A stretch of 43,259 nucleotides of DNA from a virus, in the IMG/VR virus record IMGVR_UViG_3300009172_000012, positions 1 through 43,259 of that record. One strand, 5' to 3'. A program made the translations under genes and the position numbers. How positions within the stretch are numbered: the stretch's first letter is position 1; every line of letters begins with the position of its first letter. Under the pieces are notes generated by a model. It did not search any database. It was not told where the DNA came from and worked only from the letters and a program-made list of their open reading frames with translations. Shown here in pieces: positions 12,301 to 18,985 of the stretch.

Positions 12301-13835
12301 CCAATGGGCGCTATGGCAGCTTGTAGCCTCTCTACGGACCCTCTAAACTGGTTCATTGCAGAAGCTGCAGTCACTCCAAGCTCTTTCTCAGATATGCTTG
12401 CCAAATCTGCAGCAGAGTAGGCTGCTAGGTCTAGAACTCTGGCAGCTTGGGTGCCATCTTTGTTTATGTTTTCAAACAATGTAGACATGCGGGCAAACTG
12501 GAACTTGCCGAATAGCTGCTCAATGGCTCTTGACCTATTTAGTGGGTCAAGTGTGTCCATAGCATCTGCCAGATCTATAATAGTGCTCTTTACGTCTCCA
12601 GCATTTTTGTCTACGATATCAACTAGGTCAATTCCGAATCCCATGAATAGCTCTTTGGCTACCTTAGTTGGGTTGATTAGTCTACCCAAAGAGGACTTTA
12701 GTGCGTTAGCACCTTCGGATGCATTTACGCCACCCTCTTTCATTGCAGCAAGGAAGAATGCTAAGTCTTTTACGTCTCCACCAAGTGCCTGGATAACTGG
12801 GGCTACCTTTGGAATTGCGGTAGTTATGTCGTCAAGAGATATGACTGTCTGGTTTTCTACAGCGTTTAGGAAGTTTATGGAATCGGCTAGGTCTTCATTT
12901 GAAAGCTTGAACGCATTCTGCAAGGAGATTGTGGTTTCCAGTGCCTTCTGCTGATCTAGCTGACCAAGCACAGATATCTTTATGGCAGCAGATGTCTGAT
13001 TGATTAGGTCTTGTCCAGAGAATCCAGCTGCAGCTGCTTCGGCTGCTATACCTATGGTGTCTGATACAGCGATACCATATTTGGTAAATTCGTCAGCAAG
13101 GTCTCTAACATCATTCAGTGCCTTGTCGGACTCTGCACCTGTTGTGAAAAGATCTCCGTACACCTTCTTGAAGTCAATGACCTGTTGCTCAAGCTTCATG
13201 AATGTTTTTGCAGCGATACCGCCGAAGATTGCTAGGGGTAGTGTAAAACCAACCATGAGCTGTCGTCCAGCCCACTGTGTGTTCTTACCGAAGTTTAGAA
13301 GATTTGTAGAACCCTGCCTCAATAGCTGGTTCATTATTTGTTGCTTCTGGGCAGCTATCGCTGTCTTTGTTCCCAGATTATCCATGTCTAGGGTTAGTGG
13401 TCTAACCGCTACGGCCTTCATGGCTCCGCTGGCGTCGCGTCCAAGCTTCACATACTGAGTCTGGAGAGTCTTTACTCTTTCACGAGCAGTCTTTTCTATC
13501 GTTGATAGTTCGGACTTAAAGAATCTTCCAAAAGTTTTTGTGGAGGCTGCTGTGTGCCTGAAGTACTGCCCAAAGGATAGCTTGTTTTTTTCTAGTGAGC
13601 TTGTGAATGACTCGGATGAAGTCTGTATGCTTTGTATGCTGGCAGCAAACCTCCCAGAGGCGTTTACGCCGCTGAGAAGCTGCTGTGATAATTTGCCAGC
13701 TGCTGCAGACTGAGCTGCAGTACCTCGATTCATGGAGGTTTGGAACTGAGAGATCTGACTCTGGAGGCCTCTAATGGATGCTAAGGCACCAGACGTGTCA
13801 ACGTCTATCCTTATACTGGATTGTATATCAGCCAT
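6351..13835 (-). CDS. Tape measure protein, 2494 aa
   Basis: This is the longest gene in the window, placed after the tail chaperones as usual. The N-terminus (MADIQSSIRIDVDTSGALAS) is typical of TP901-type tape measures. Residues about 190-480 form the PhageMin_Tail-type core, with a hydrophobic stretch LPLAIFGGIAA followed by repeated helical segments. Further hydrophobic helices lie near residues 545-600 and 1170-1290. Residues about 1980-2250 are Gln/Glu/Lys-rich coiled coil. The motif VPAMLxPGE occurs twice, near residues 690 and 2420, the second followed by FVVKKYA. A Shine-Dalgarno-like AGAGGT precedes the ATG. The protein sets tail length; its size implies a very long tail. Confidence 0.96.
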   Translation of the reverse strand: MADIQSSIRIDVDTSGALASIRGLQSQISQFQTSMNRGTAAQSAAAGKLSQQLLSGVNASGRFAASIQSIQTSSESFTSSLEKNKLSFGQYFRHTAASTKTFGRFFKSELSTIEKTARERVKTLQTQYVKLGRDASGAMKAVAVRPLTLDMDNLGTKTAIAAQKQQIMNQLLRQGSTNLLNFGKNTQWAGRQLMVGFTLPLAIFGGIAAKTFMKLEQQVIDFKKVYGDLFTTGAESDKALNDVRDLADEFTKYGIAVSDTIGIAAEAAAAGFSGQDLINQTSAAIKISVLGQLDQQKALETTISLQNAFKLSNEDLADSINFLNAVENQTVISLDDITTAIPKVAPVIQALGGDVKDLAFFLAAMKEGGVNASEGANALKSSLGRLINPTKVAKELFMGFGIDLVDIVDKNAGDVKSTIIDLADAMDTLDPLNRSRAIEQLFGKFQFARMSTLFENINKDGTQAARVLDLAAYSAADLASISEKELGVTAASAMNQFRGSVERLQAAIAPIGELFLQIVTPLVDFATNVIDKFNNLDVGVKKFVAGLVGVLGIIGPVALMTFGLLANGAANLIKGFVAVMNIFQKTGKQSQVLGEQTNYLTEKQLQEMAVAASLEQTHNRLAQAFTSEAAAIEKLTAAYGKAIQRQQQFGGAGMATNIGRGAVKKYKSGVVSVPGTGSGDKVPAMLEPGEAVIPKDMARRYAGLINGMVAGDIPGYKKGRGATPGGTLRSPGGNSLEVGNLNSLRAIEKLVAELRDAPQLIDQAFDELSSSVKVTKDEFVNKVRSLAKDSGKKLPESFSTERKYSASKFGEKRSVRTQLSDERGAEGVKEYEQQLSVAKKLRVELEEINRTKIEAGQNPVFSDAEIKDLTQVDRAHIIDVDKKKVGKAGWNSQLFQPEVGAQNRFAGSVSRSPNNQKAIKDTMLEMGTSQQEIDTLMDKYTRGLSLTEAEQDTQAKVLKKLLQKLESNAELSKQVSPAFAKQATAVTKVAEIKSANPGLKRAAERNVKKANDFYQKALVDATNKAGQMQSPSKRTSRSGENLVAGLEQGLASGQDDMAAAGQQLASAASQQIFNMPAGRRSTTNQNAYAAGVRQRMQGADATGLGLVSSGAKQGNAYDMKTKKLIKATGDSTRSMQGMTSGIMQASFAFSSISMLTSGLGGEMSGLQDAVFGISNAMFALSAILPLIIALYKKMAGQMAGQSLLDFAKGGPAAIKASIAGAKGLAGVTKVFSGGVKSSFGNLIAVGGSLGGVLGKIVPLFLKFIPFLGVALTAFAAFKIVGDIQEKQKQKIEGMGNAAFAAGKKLDSIVGLIGFAATRSVDRSSQINSVQGLETGGSARAAAIRTSDEFADLKDKSASDGGFKEDIQNIRNATRDQAERALNGLVIELLALSPEGTDPARIQEFVAAIASEAGKTGIDLSIGLKFDPRNEDTFDNIQAAAEQSFEKVVSDYESTLNRIADYNLDNYNSFNFDGMSGSTNMVGDLQALGSEYSSFFETLSTGFSSGTISADAYSGLVGELLSNVNSLGPSAGTVLEKMFANIGVDKKQLDGIDDINNKLILFEAIQAGVSLKPIDFEILAAGDDFNSSLEDRAALQTKIIELEVRLGKAIGITAEASAVDVETERQEAIALSTEAITDQLTANQDIVDLYPDLLEALGNEEAALAAVTDEKTRQLLIDAKAQDIAAGTTSSYDSVIALLKDLAASEEDVNDVRGQADMKTYLADLEEQNSVLSWLTSNGQSVSDALDIIGNSTFLAGAKAAMSAEDYDMFVETMSAILDLEKKIRAPSGGNQQSPFQKAIEGLKEERQQLQETNSAYNKLRQQGFSITQAFESAKDSALAAAIATTKVGTKSWERLVGLLKQVDTLARSNAIKGLLKEQAAARELNSAFVNVAQTLGKMGYEADQIEGILSNPALAQEFIKDLEDGQINARLLRDYLNGIEKDKKISLKIQLSTPEGIQSEFDNLYGQAMESFGIRRDRVDDDFQDRVKSAQDAVDSTNDAIEKTQKSIDSIQTTIDDKQRDIEMSISRPVEALQKEISDLQRSLELSTDRPMSALQDESSVLSNDLTIIDKLTESINNKYEDQAAALDKVLSINQQLADEQSSQLDIADALSQGDIAGAARAAKELKDKQSAQRAEDARNKLATAQEREIESLKTASGLTRVQVEERQYEISQAVFALEQQKKATEAEILSIQDQIYAYEQLREVKLAEIIGLEDQIYAIQSVQLFQQQKKLEEQEYVLEALDKEKQLRLDAIALEEEAYNDAKLAFDEAMQRGKDYVQMLIDAMALLQKLTGMKAPTTEGSGLDKAATSVFRADGVTVLDRDTAAASSIAAVKSGQAASPLDFANQVRDTVLANRASVRGGDISAAQKAALTKQNIQLMQSTGLKFAMGGMVPKYAMGGMVPKYFASGGYAMGTDTVPAMLTPGEFVVKKYAVESFGTENLKAINNGTYAGESVYNYSVNVSVKSDANPDQIARSVMTQIKQIDSQRIRSNKF

Positions 13836-13859
13836 TAAGCAGTACCTCTTTTGTTATAG

Positions 13860-14183
13860 CTACTTAGCTATGTTGCCACCGACTGAAGCTTCTCCCATAT
13901 TAATACCCGATGCTACTTCTATAATTTTGTAAACTGTAGGTAGGTCTAGAACGTCTTCAAGTGCATCTAGGTCCTCAGCAAGTTCTGCCTTGTACTGTCG
14001 CATTGCAATTTGTACACATTCTATTAGGATGCTCATTGACTTGTCGTTATCATCTGCGACCTTAGAAATACTCTCAAATTTCTTCATAAAGCTACGTAGT
14101 AGCGATATCTTTAGCGGCCTTACTTGTATTTCTGTTCCGTCTATTAGCTTAATTGTCTTTTCTTCTGTGACTGTCGTAGCCAT
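13860..14183 (-). CDS. Tail assembly chaperone, short G-like form, 107 aa
   Basis: This small acidic helical protein lies just before the tape measure. Its whole length aligns with the N-terminal 95 residues of the neighbouring 231-aa protein: shared IDG.EI, PLKI, LR.FM, FE.I, EC..IAM.QY and DLPT.Y.I motifs, roughly 40-45% identity by eye. It is therefore the equivalent of lambda gpG, which coats the tape measure during tail assembly, but made from its own gene. It has its own extended -10 promoter (14219-14227) and a GAGAGGA Shine-Dalgarno. It ends with SVGGNIAK and has no T-like extension. Confidence 0.85.
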   Translation of the reverse strand: MATTVTEEKTIKLIDGTEIQVRPLKISLLRSFMKKFESISKVADDNDKSMSILIECVQIAMRQYKAELAEDLDALEDVLDLPTVYKIIEVASGINMGEASVGGNIAK

Positions 14184-14218
14184 TGTTTCCTCTCAAATAA
14201 CCTTAGTTGGTCTTTACA

Positions 14219-14227
14219 ATTATAACA
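14219..14227 (-). promoter_or_regulatory. Extended -10 promoter of the G-like chaperone and tape measure
   Basis: TGTTATAAT follows the stop of the GT-like gene; a leader with GAGAGGA precedes the ATG at 14183. A TTGACA 22 bases further up lies in coding sequence at wrong spacing. Confidence 0.75.
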
Positions 14228-14237
14228 TACAAGGTGT

Positions 14238-14933
14238 CTATTTTTTTGTCAAATCCTGATAGTCTAGGCCCATTCCAATGCCAAAGCCAGCGTTTTGAGC
14301 GTTTATGCCCTGAAGAGAAGTTATATCGTTAGGATCGCTTGTTTTTCCTCCAGAGAATACCCTTGCCTTCATAGCTTCCCAAGGATCTGGCCCCTTGTTT
14401 CCAGACTGCTCATCTAGATCTACGCCCTGTATTGCTGCTAAGAACTTTTTCTCTTGGTACTCAGAGTCTCTCTTGGCTTCAATTATGGCGATAAGCTCTG
14501 GCATAGAAATATGAGATTCCAGATCTTCGTAGTCTTTCCATATACCCAACAAAAAGGCTTCTGACTCCAGGCCTGCAAGGTCTAGAGTCTCCCATGAACC
14601 ACCATCTTCTTCTTTCTTGTTCTTTGATACAGATTTTTTATCGGGCTTGCTGGTGCTAATGCCAGCTGAAATATCTAAAATCTCATATAGCGTCGGTAGG
14701 TCAAAGCTATCCTCGACGTCTTCGTCTGTTTTTATTATAGGGTGGTATTGCTTCATTGCAATCTTTATGCACTCTACCATTGCCGACATTGCATCGTCAT
14801 CATTTTTCGCTAGCTTGATGTTTTCAAAAATATCCATAAACTGTCTAAGGTATTTTATTTTAAGTGGGGTGATGTGTATCTCATCTCCATCTATTGTGTG
14901 GAGGTACTTAGACTCATATATTTTGGTTGCCAT
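14238..14933 (-). CDS. Tail assembly chaperone, long GT-like form, 231 aa
   Basis: Residues 1-95 are paralogous to the downstream 107-aa chaperone. A charged Lys/Glu linker follows (about 96-115: SKPDKKSVSKNKKEEDGG), then a C-terminal domain with ALIAIIEAKRD-like helices and an end rich in Gly and Asn. This matches the shape of a gpGT fusion (tail-coat G part plus tape-binding T part), yet it is one uninterrupted reading frame, so no frameshift is required. No Shine-Dalgarno is visible; TATACT sits 6 bases before the ATG, pointing to a leaderless mRNA. A strong terminator lies immediately upstream. Confidence 0.85.
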   Translation of the reverse strand: MATKIYESKYLHTIDGDEIHITPLKIKYLRQFMDIFENIKLAKNDDDAMSAMVECIKIAMKQYHPIIKTDEDVEDSFDLPTLYEILDISAGISTSKPDKKSVSKNKKEEDGGSWETLDLAGLESEAFLLGIWKDYEDLESHISMPELIAIIEAKRDSEYQEKKFLAAIQGVDLDEQSGNKGPDPWEAMKARVFSGGKTSDPNDITSLQGINAQNAGFGIGMGLDYQDLTKK

Positions 14934-14939
14934 TAGTAT

Positions 14940-14948
14940 AGTATACCA
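14940..14948 (-). promoter_or_regulatory. Extended -10, leaderless GT-like chaperone gene
   Basis: TGGTATACT ends six bases before the ATG at 14933. Its first T is the last T of the terminator tract. Confidence 0.75.
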
Positions 14949-14952
14949 AAAA

Positions 14953-14988
14953 GAATGCCACCCCGATCAAAAGACTGGGGTGGCACTC
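14953..14988 (-). terminator. Terminator after the major tail gene
   Basis: GAGTGCCACCCC and GGGGTGGCATTC form a 12-pair stem with one G-U around a 12-base loop, followed by TTTTT. The T run leads straight into TGGTATACT. Confidence 0.9.
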
Positions 14989-15013
14989 TAGTTATTTAGT
15001 TATTGGTTAGCGA

Positions 15014-15634
15014 TTAGCTTACCTGGTTGACTGTACGATCTACAATCTTACCGTAGGAAGCTGCGTCGTTTGGAAGCAAGCGGAAGCTTACCTCAAACAT
15101 TGTCGACTCGTCTCGCTTTGCAGATACTGTAACATTCTCAATTGAGAGTGCACGGTATGCAACGTAGACGCGCTCGATGCCTGCTCCAGCTGCTCCAGAA
15201 CCTGGACCAACAGCGACAAGACCACGCTCAAGTGGTACTTCTCCGATGTCACCTGCGGACAGGTTCATCTCTTTGTTTCCAGCTACTGTAGTTAGATCTG
15301 TGCTTTTTCCAGCTAGGGAGTAAAGCAAGTTCTCTAGTGTTGACTCAGCAAAAGCAGTGTTCAGGTTAACCTGCATACCCTGCTTGTATAGCTTTGCAAC
15401 GTCAAGAACCTGGTCTACCTGTACCTCGCCAAAGTCGGGCTGGAAAACAATTTCCAGACCATTCATAGTGTAACCAACATTTCTGAAGTCTACGTCGTCG
15501 GACAGTGTTGTCGTAAACGCCTCATCTTCAACGTATGCTGGTAGGTCAGCGTCTGTTAGAGTTCCTGCTTCATATGTAAATAGTGCTGCTGCACCAACAA
15601 TGATATTAGAACTTGAACCACGTGTATATGCCAT
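15014..15634 (-). CDS. Major tail tube protein, 206 aa
   Basis: Position (after tail-completion genes, before chaperones and tape measure), length and composition fit the siphophage tail tube subunit. The protein is beta-rich with the pattern VGYTMNGLEIVFQPDFGEVQVDQ in its first third and an ALSIENVTVSAKRDESTMFEVSFRLLP end typical of tube proteins that stack as hexameric rings. It has a strong GAGGTGA Shine-Dalgarno six bases before the ATG, a 50-base leader, two extended -10 boxes upstream, and a strong terminator downstream. It is thus an independently transcribed unit suited to high expression. Confidence 0.88.
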   Translation of the reverse strand: MAYTRGSSSNIIVGAAALFTYEAGTLTDADLPAYVEDEAFTTTLSDDVDFRNVGYTMNGLEIVFQPDFGEVQVDQVLDVAKLYKQGMQVNLNTAFAESTLENLLYSLAGKSTDLTTVAGNKEMNLSAGDIGEVPLERGLVAVGPGSGAAGAGIERVYVAYRALSIENVTVSAKRDESTMFEVSFRLLPNDAASYGKIVDRTVNQVS

Positions 15635-15686
15635 AATATTTCACCTCTTTTTCATTAGAATAAGTGGGCGGTGTTTCCTCACAACC

Positions 15687-15714
15687 ATTATAGCAGTCTT
15701 TTGATATTATATCA
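15687..15714 (-). promoter_or_regulatory. Two extended -10 boxes of the major tail gene
   Basis: TGATATAAT (15714-15706, sharing the TGA stop of the preceding gene) and TGCTATAAT (15695-15687). They precede a leader of about 50 bases ending with GAGGTGA. Confidence 0.75.
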
Positions 15715-16293
15715 TAGCGATTGGTCATTATTTGTTAAGTCTGGCATCTGGTGATACTTGTAATCAATGATTATTTTATTACCACCAAATGTTCTAGTTG
15801 TTCCAAAATCTATTACGTCACGGACCTCTTCTAGCTGGTACACCTTAAAGGTGTGAAAGTAAAACTTGTTTGTAACGTTTATGGGTGACTGCTCTGTTCC
15901 GACATTAATAGCACCCTTGTTTTTTGCCCAAAGGTTTATTTCTTCTGCTGTTTCATCTTCACGATCCATCATCCTGAGCAGGTGCTCCTGAACCTGAATC
16001 ATCTTTTCCGTAGCATTTTCTTGAGTAGCATAAAAATAGTATAGGACTTGCTCGTCCTTTATGTGTGGGAACGGAGACCTTCTCATTCTAAACATCCTAT
16101 CCCAAGTTGACATCACGCCTGAGTAGGGATAGATATTGCCATTAACGGTCATGTACTGCTCTGTTAAATCTTCTATGTTTGAAGGTCTAGATGGGAAGAA
16201 TGGTACTCCTATTCCAGAACTTACAGTCGCAAGCTTTTCTTGTATGTAACTATTTATCCAAAGTATTGGTGTGTTTAATAATGATTCTGTCAT
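15712..16293 (-). CDS. Tail terminator-like neck protein, 193 aa
   Basis: The gene overlaps the upstream stop by four bases (ATGA) and is the last of the neck operon before the major tail gene, the usual place of the tail terminator. The sequence has helical N-terminal half (WINSYIQEKLATV; QENATEKMIQVQEHLLRMM) and a beta-rich C-terminal part (KFYFHTFKVYQLEEVRD). This alpha/beta layout fits tail terminator proteins that cap the growing tube, but I recognise no signature residue. Its TGA stop forms part of a TGATATAAT promoter element. Confidence 0.65.
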   Translation of the reverse strand: MTESLLNTPILWINSYIQEKLATVSSGIGVPFFPSRPSNIEDLTEQYMTVNGNIYPYSGVMSTWDRMFRMRRSPFPHIKDEQVLYYFYATQENATEKMIQVQEHLLRMMDREDETAEEINLWAKNKGAINVGTEQSPINVTNKFYFHTFKVYQLEEVRDVIDFGTTRTFGGNKIIIDYKYHQMPDLTNNDQSL

Positions 16294-16970
16294 TCAATAC
16301 CAGCCCCTATACTAGTTATCCACTTATAGCCAGTTTCTAAGCCAGCCGATCTTCCTACCTTCTTGCCTCTTTTAAGATTTTTCACATAGGCAAATGGGTT
16401 TTCAAGATAGTCTACTATCCCTGTCGACCTCAAGAATGCTTGAGAGAAATATTGAGACATAAATATATTAAAGGATTCTTCCAGGCCACCCCTTGCAGCC
16501 TTTCCTCCTGGTTCCGAAACTTTGACGGTTCCTGAAGTAAACACAGTCTCTCCGTCTTGTTCAAAGACTAGCTTTTGAGATTTCCTGGGGGTAATTGTTA
16601 CTGGAATTCCATACTCCATAATCCTTGCCTTGTCATAGAATGGAACGTCAGAGCCGCTCTTTATAGATGACGATTGCCTAAAGGTTGATTGTAGAGATAA
16701 ACCAGATCCAGTGATTGTATAAGTTATGTCAAATAGTCTTGCGTCTGGGCTTCCAGACATATACCACTCATAGACGTGCTGTAGGGCTTCTGGATTTACC
16801 CTGGCATTAGAATCTATGAACTGCTTAAGACCTTCTACAGTTATCTCTCCAAGTCTTTTAGACAACTCTTTCTTACCTCTGAGAGTTCCCTCCATAAAGC
16901 CAGATGAATAATCTAAGATATTCTTCATGTCTTTTTCAAACTGAACATTGTCAAACCTAACACTTATCAA
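16290..16970 (-). CDS. HK97 gp10-like tail completion protein, 226 aa
   Basis: The start is a TTG at 16970 overlapping the previous stop as TTGA, so it is probably reached by coupled translation; the next in-frame Met is 14 codons further in. The N-terminal segment (FDNVQFEKDMKNIL) and later EITVEGLKQFIDSNARVNPE resemble gp10-type proteins, whose opening helix is followed by a repeated KxL pattern. Such proteins lie between head-tail stopper and tail terminator and help finish or join the tail. Identification rests on position and weak similarity. Confidence 0.6.
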   Translation of the reverse strand: MISVRFDNVQFEKDMKNILDYSSGFMEGTLRGKKELSKRLGEITVEGLKQFIDSNARVNPEALQHVYEWYMSGSPDARLFDITYTITGSGLSLQSTFRQSSSIKSGSDVPFYDKARIMEYGIPVTITPRKSQKLVFEQDGETVFTSGTVKVSEPGGKAARGGLEESFNIFMSQYFSQAFLRSTGIVDYLENPFAYVKNLKRGKKVGRSAGLETGYKWITSIGAGIE

Positions 16971-17416
16971 AGGTCTGCCGCCTGATTCTCAGATCGCTTC
17001 AGCACTACATTGTAGTAAGAGATTCCTCCGAATGGACCAATGAATGGTGTCTGGGACGCTACCTCGAAAATAGTGGACTTGCCAGCTCTAGGACCAGATG
17101 TTTCAACGTATAGAGGGTTGCAGTTTTTATCTGTAATGTTTGTAAAGATTACGTTTGTTATGGAATTCTTTGAGCCTCTGTCTGATAGACGAGAATCATT
17201 CTTTATCCTGCCTATCAAAGTGGTGTCTTGTGTGATATTTACGTTAGGCTTTATTTCTTCTTGACTTGGATTAGATGATACAAAGCTGCAAGCAATTGAA
17301 CGATCGGCTATCCATGACTTCTTTACAGTACCGTACCCAGCAGACTGCTCAACGATGGGGTGGTAGATCTCTGCTTCCATTGGAAACATGTAGTCTGTTA
17401 GATCGCCGCAAGCCAT
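16967..17416 (-). CDS. Head-tail stopper / head closure protein, 149 aa
   Basis: A short beta-rich protein with MFPMEAEIYHPIVEQS near the start and IGPFGGISYYNVVLKRSEN near the end. Head closure proteins (SPP1 gp16 and HK97 gp7-type) have this size, begin with a barrel strand naming the measured quantity, and lie right after the connector gene. The ATG is two bases after the previous stop (TAAAATG), with GGAG nine bases upstream. The role is inferred from gene order and fold-like pattern. Confidence 0.65.
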   Translation of the reverse strand: MACGDLTDYMFPMEAEIYHPIVEQSAGYGTVKKSWIADRSIACSFVSSNPSQEEIKPNVNITQDTTLIGRIKNDSRLSDRGSKNSITNVIFTNITDKNCNPLYVETSGPRAGKSTIFEVASQTPFIGPFGGISYYNVVLKRSENQAADL

Positions 17417-17417
17417 T

Positions 17418-18578
17418 TTACAGCACTCCCAACTTCTTTATTGACTTGTAGTGCTTGGCTAGAATCTTATCTGCAAGCATGTTTCCAGTACCGTCCATAA
17501 TCCTGCTATCAAACTGTATCTTGAACTGGTCTGTGTTATAGGAAGAAACGTACCTTTGGTAGTATTCTAACTTGCCGCACTTTATATCTTCAACCAGAAG
17601 CTTGGCTGCGTAGGCAATGTCTGGTGCTATTATCTTTGGACCAGCATCTAGAATAAACACATAGTCAACTGACTTCTCAAAAGCTTTTGTTGAGTATGTC
17701 CCAGTCCAGATGTCTCCCGATCCAGATGGAAGGGTTATCGGTGCTGACTCATACCTATTTATAGGATCTGCGTAGGTCTTGTATATTGCAGAATTGTCCA
17801 TGGTTACCGCGTAGTTTTCATTCCAAAATCTTTTAGATGTTCCAAAAGAACTAGGTATGGCTAAAGAGTAGTCTGCTATTGTCTTGTTAATTCTAAAAGA
17901 ATATTCATCTATTATTTCGGTAATCCTAAAACTTGCATTTAAGTCATTGTAGTTTACAGAGTCAAAGCCTGATAGTGTAACTGTATGACCAACACCATAC
18001 TCATTAATAACCGATGTAGTTAGGGCTACGTTATCTGTGATGCTTTGATTTACGTCATAGAAACCAGAGATAGCCAATGCACTGTCTTCACCGTCGAATA
18101 CTAGGCTATTGTTTTCATATACCTTTAGAACCTTGTTTACCTGGCTCCAAACTGGAAAGTAGTCTGTGCCGTTTCCTACGGACTGAACAACTTCTTTTTT
18201 ATTATAAAAGCCATCTTCTAAAAACTCATCGATTATGGACCTGGCAACTATCTCAAGAGTTGTATACTCCTGTATTTCAGTTGCGGTGCCTGTTGCTGCC
18301 AAGGCATTGGGGTCTACGTATGGACGGTACACATTCAAATCGCTAATTACGACTGTGGCACCTGAGGCATCATACACTCTTACCGAGAATTCTCTGTCTA
18401 ACTCTACTTCACTCTGTGGTAGGCTATAGCTTATTTTCTTTGTAGCAGATGAGGTAACAGCTACAGACTTCTTAAAGTGGTCTACTGAGTCTTCTAGCTC
18501 TAGGGTATAGCTAGTATTTGCTAATGGTACATCCCAAGATGCCACTAGGGGATATGGGGAAACTCTTAATATTTGCAT
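17418..18578 (-). CDS. Head-tail connector / neck protein with extra domains, 386 aa
   Basis: Residues 1-90 look like an Ig/fibronectin-type strand sandwich (VASWDVPLANTSYTLELED). Residues about 105-140 are helical (LEIVARSIIDEFLEDGFYNK), then a long beta-rich insert, and the last 60 residues are helical (DIAYAAKLLVEDIKCGKLEYYQRY ending KHYKSIKKLGVL), as in adaptor proteins that dock under the portal. It is larger than a standard connector, so the Ig-like and middle domains may be decoration. It follows the 103-aa gene by four bases. Confidence 0.6.
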   Translation of the reverse strand: MQILRVSPYPLVASWDVPLANTSYTLELEDSVDHFKKSVAVTSSATKKISYSLPQSEVELDREFSVRVYDASGATVVISDLNVYRPYVDPNALAATGTATEIQEYTTLEIVARSIIDEFLEDGFYNKKEVVQSVGNGTDYFPVWSQVNKVLKVYENNSLVFDGEDSALAISGFYDVNQSITDNVALTTSVINEYGVGHTVTLSGFDSVNYNDLNASFRITEIIDEYSFRINKTIADYSLAIPSSFGTSKRFWNENYAVTMDNSAIYKTYADPINRYESAPITLPSGSGDIWTGTYSTKAFEKSVDYVFILDAGPKIIAPDIAYAAKLLVEDIKCGKLEYYQRYVSSYNTDQFKIQFDSRIMDGTGNMLADKILAKHYKSIKKLGVL

Positions 18579-18582
18579 TTAG

Positions 18583-18894
18583 TCATCCTAAGTTTGCTTT
18601 AATCTCGTCTGGAGATGCTATCCGAACAGCACTTCTTGTTAGCCAAGTATTAGATGCTTCTTCGGATACAAAGTTATAGCCTTTTACGATGCTACCTACA
18701 CCCTGCCAGTTAATATTTCTTGAGGAAAAGATAGCAACAGTGGTGAGCTTTGTCTCTTCCTTCTTTACTTTTACTTTAGGTTTAGCTGAAGCAGTCCCGA
18801 CACCTATCACGCCACCGCTGATTAGCGCTATGGCAGCAATGTCTTTTTCCGTCTCAGGCTTTTCAGCACTGGTACTTGATATCTTGCCTGACAT
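18583..18894 (-). CDS. Small protein after the major capsid gene, 103 aa
   Basis: Two starts are possible: ATG at 18906, and ATG at 18894 preceded by GGAG with six bases spacing. I prefer 18894, which leaves a short leader after the TGGTATAATT promoter at 18917-18925. The N-terminal third is disordered and Lys/Glu-rich, with an alanine/glycine helix (IAAIALISGGVIGVGTASA); the C-terminal half (VAIFSSRNINWQGVGSIVKGYN, then WLTRSAVRIASPDEIK) is beta-like. It could be a head decoration or neck-fitting protein. I do not recognise the family. Confidence 0.6.
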   Translation of the reverse strand: MSGKISSTSAEKPETEKDIAAIALISGGVIGVGTASAKPKVKVKKEETKLTTVAIFSSRNINWQGVGSIVKGYNFVSEEASNTWLTRSAVRIASPDEIKANLG

Positions 18895-18916
18895 TATATT
18901 CTCCATCTACACAACA

Positions 18917-18925
18917 ATTATACCA
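18917..18925 (-). promoter_or_regulatory. Extended -10 promoter after the capsid terminator
   Basis: TGGTATAAT starts 11 bases beyond the terminator hairpin and restarts transcription for the neck operon. Confidence 0.78.
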
Positions 18926-18936
18926 GAATAATGAAA

Positions 18937-18964
18937 GGGAGCAGGAGCGAATGCCCCTGCTCCC
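18937..18964 (-). terminator. Terminator after the major capsid gene
   Basis: GGGAGCAGG and CCTGCTCCC pair perfectly, extended inward by three more pairs (one G-U) to a four-base loop, and are followed by TTTCATT. It lies 21 bases after the capsid stop. Confidence 0.88.
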
Positions 18965-18985
18965 TAACAATAAGGTTAATCAGAT

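Noticed and set aside
12451-12954. 167-codon plus-strand frame opposite the tape measure
   Set aside because: It lies wholly within the clear tape measure coding sequence and lacks a recognisable domain; treated as a shadow.
14249-14256. TTGACA upstream of the G-like chaperone promoter as a -35
   Set aside because: It is 22 bases from TATAAT rather than about 17, and encodes the last residues of the GT-like protein.
14634-14639. Run of six T (AAAAAA in mRNA) in the GT-like chaperone gene as a frameshift site
   Set aside because: The in-frame codons are GAT AAA AAA TCT, which is not a proper X XXY YYZ slippery heptamer, and a -1 shift would end soon after at TAG. The 0 frame already gives the full GT-like protein and a separate G-like gene exists. 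A low level of truncated product cannot be excluded.
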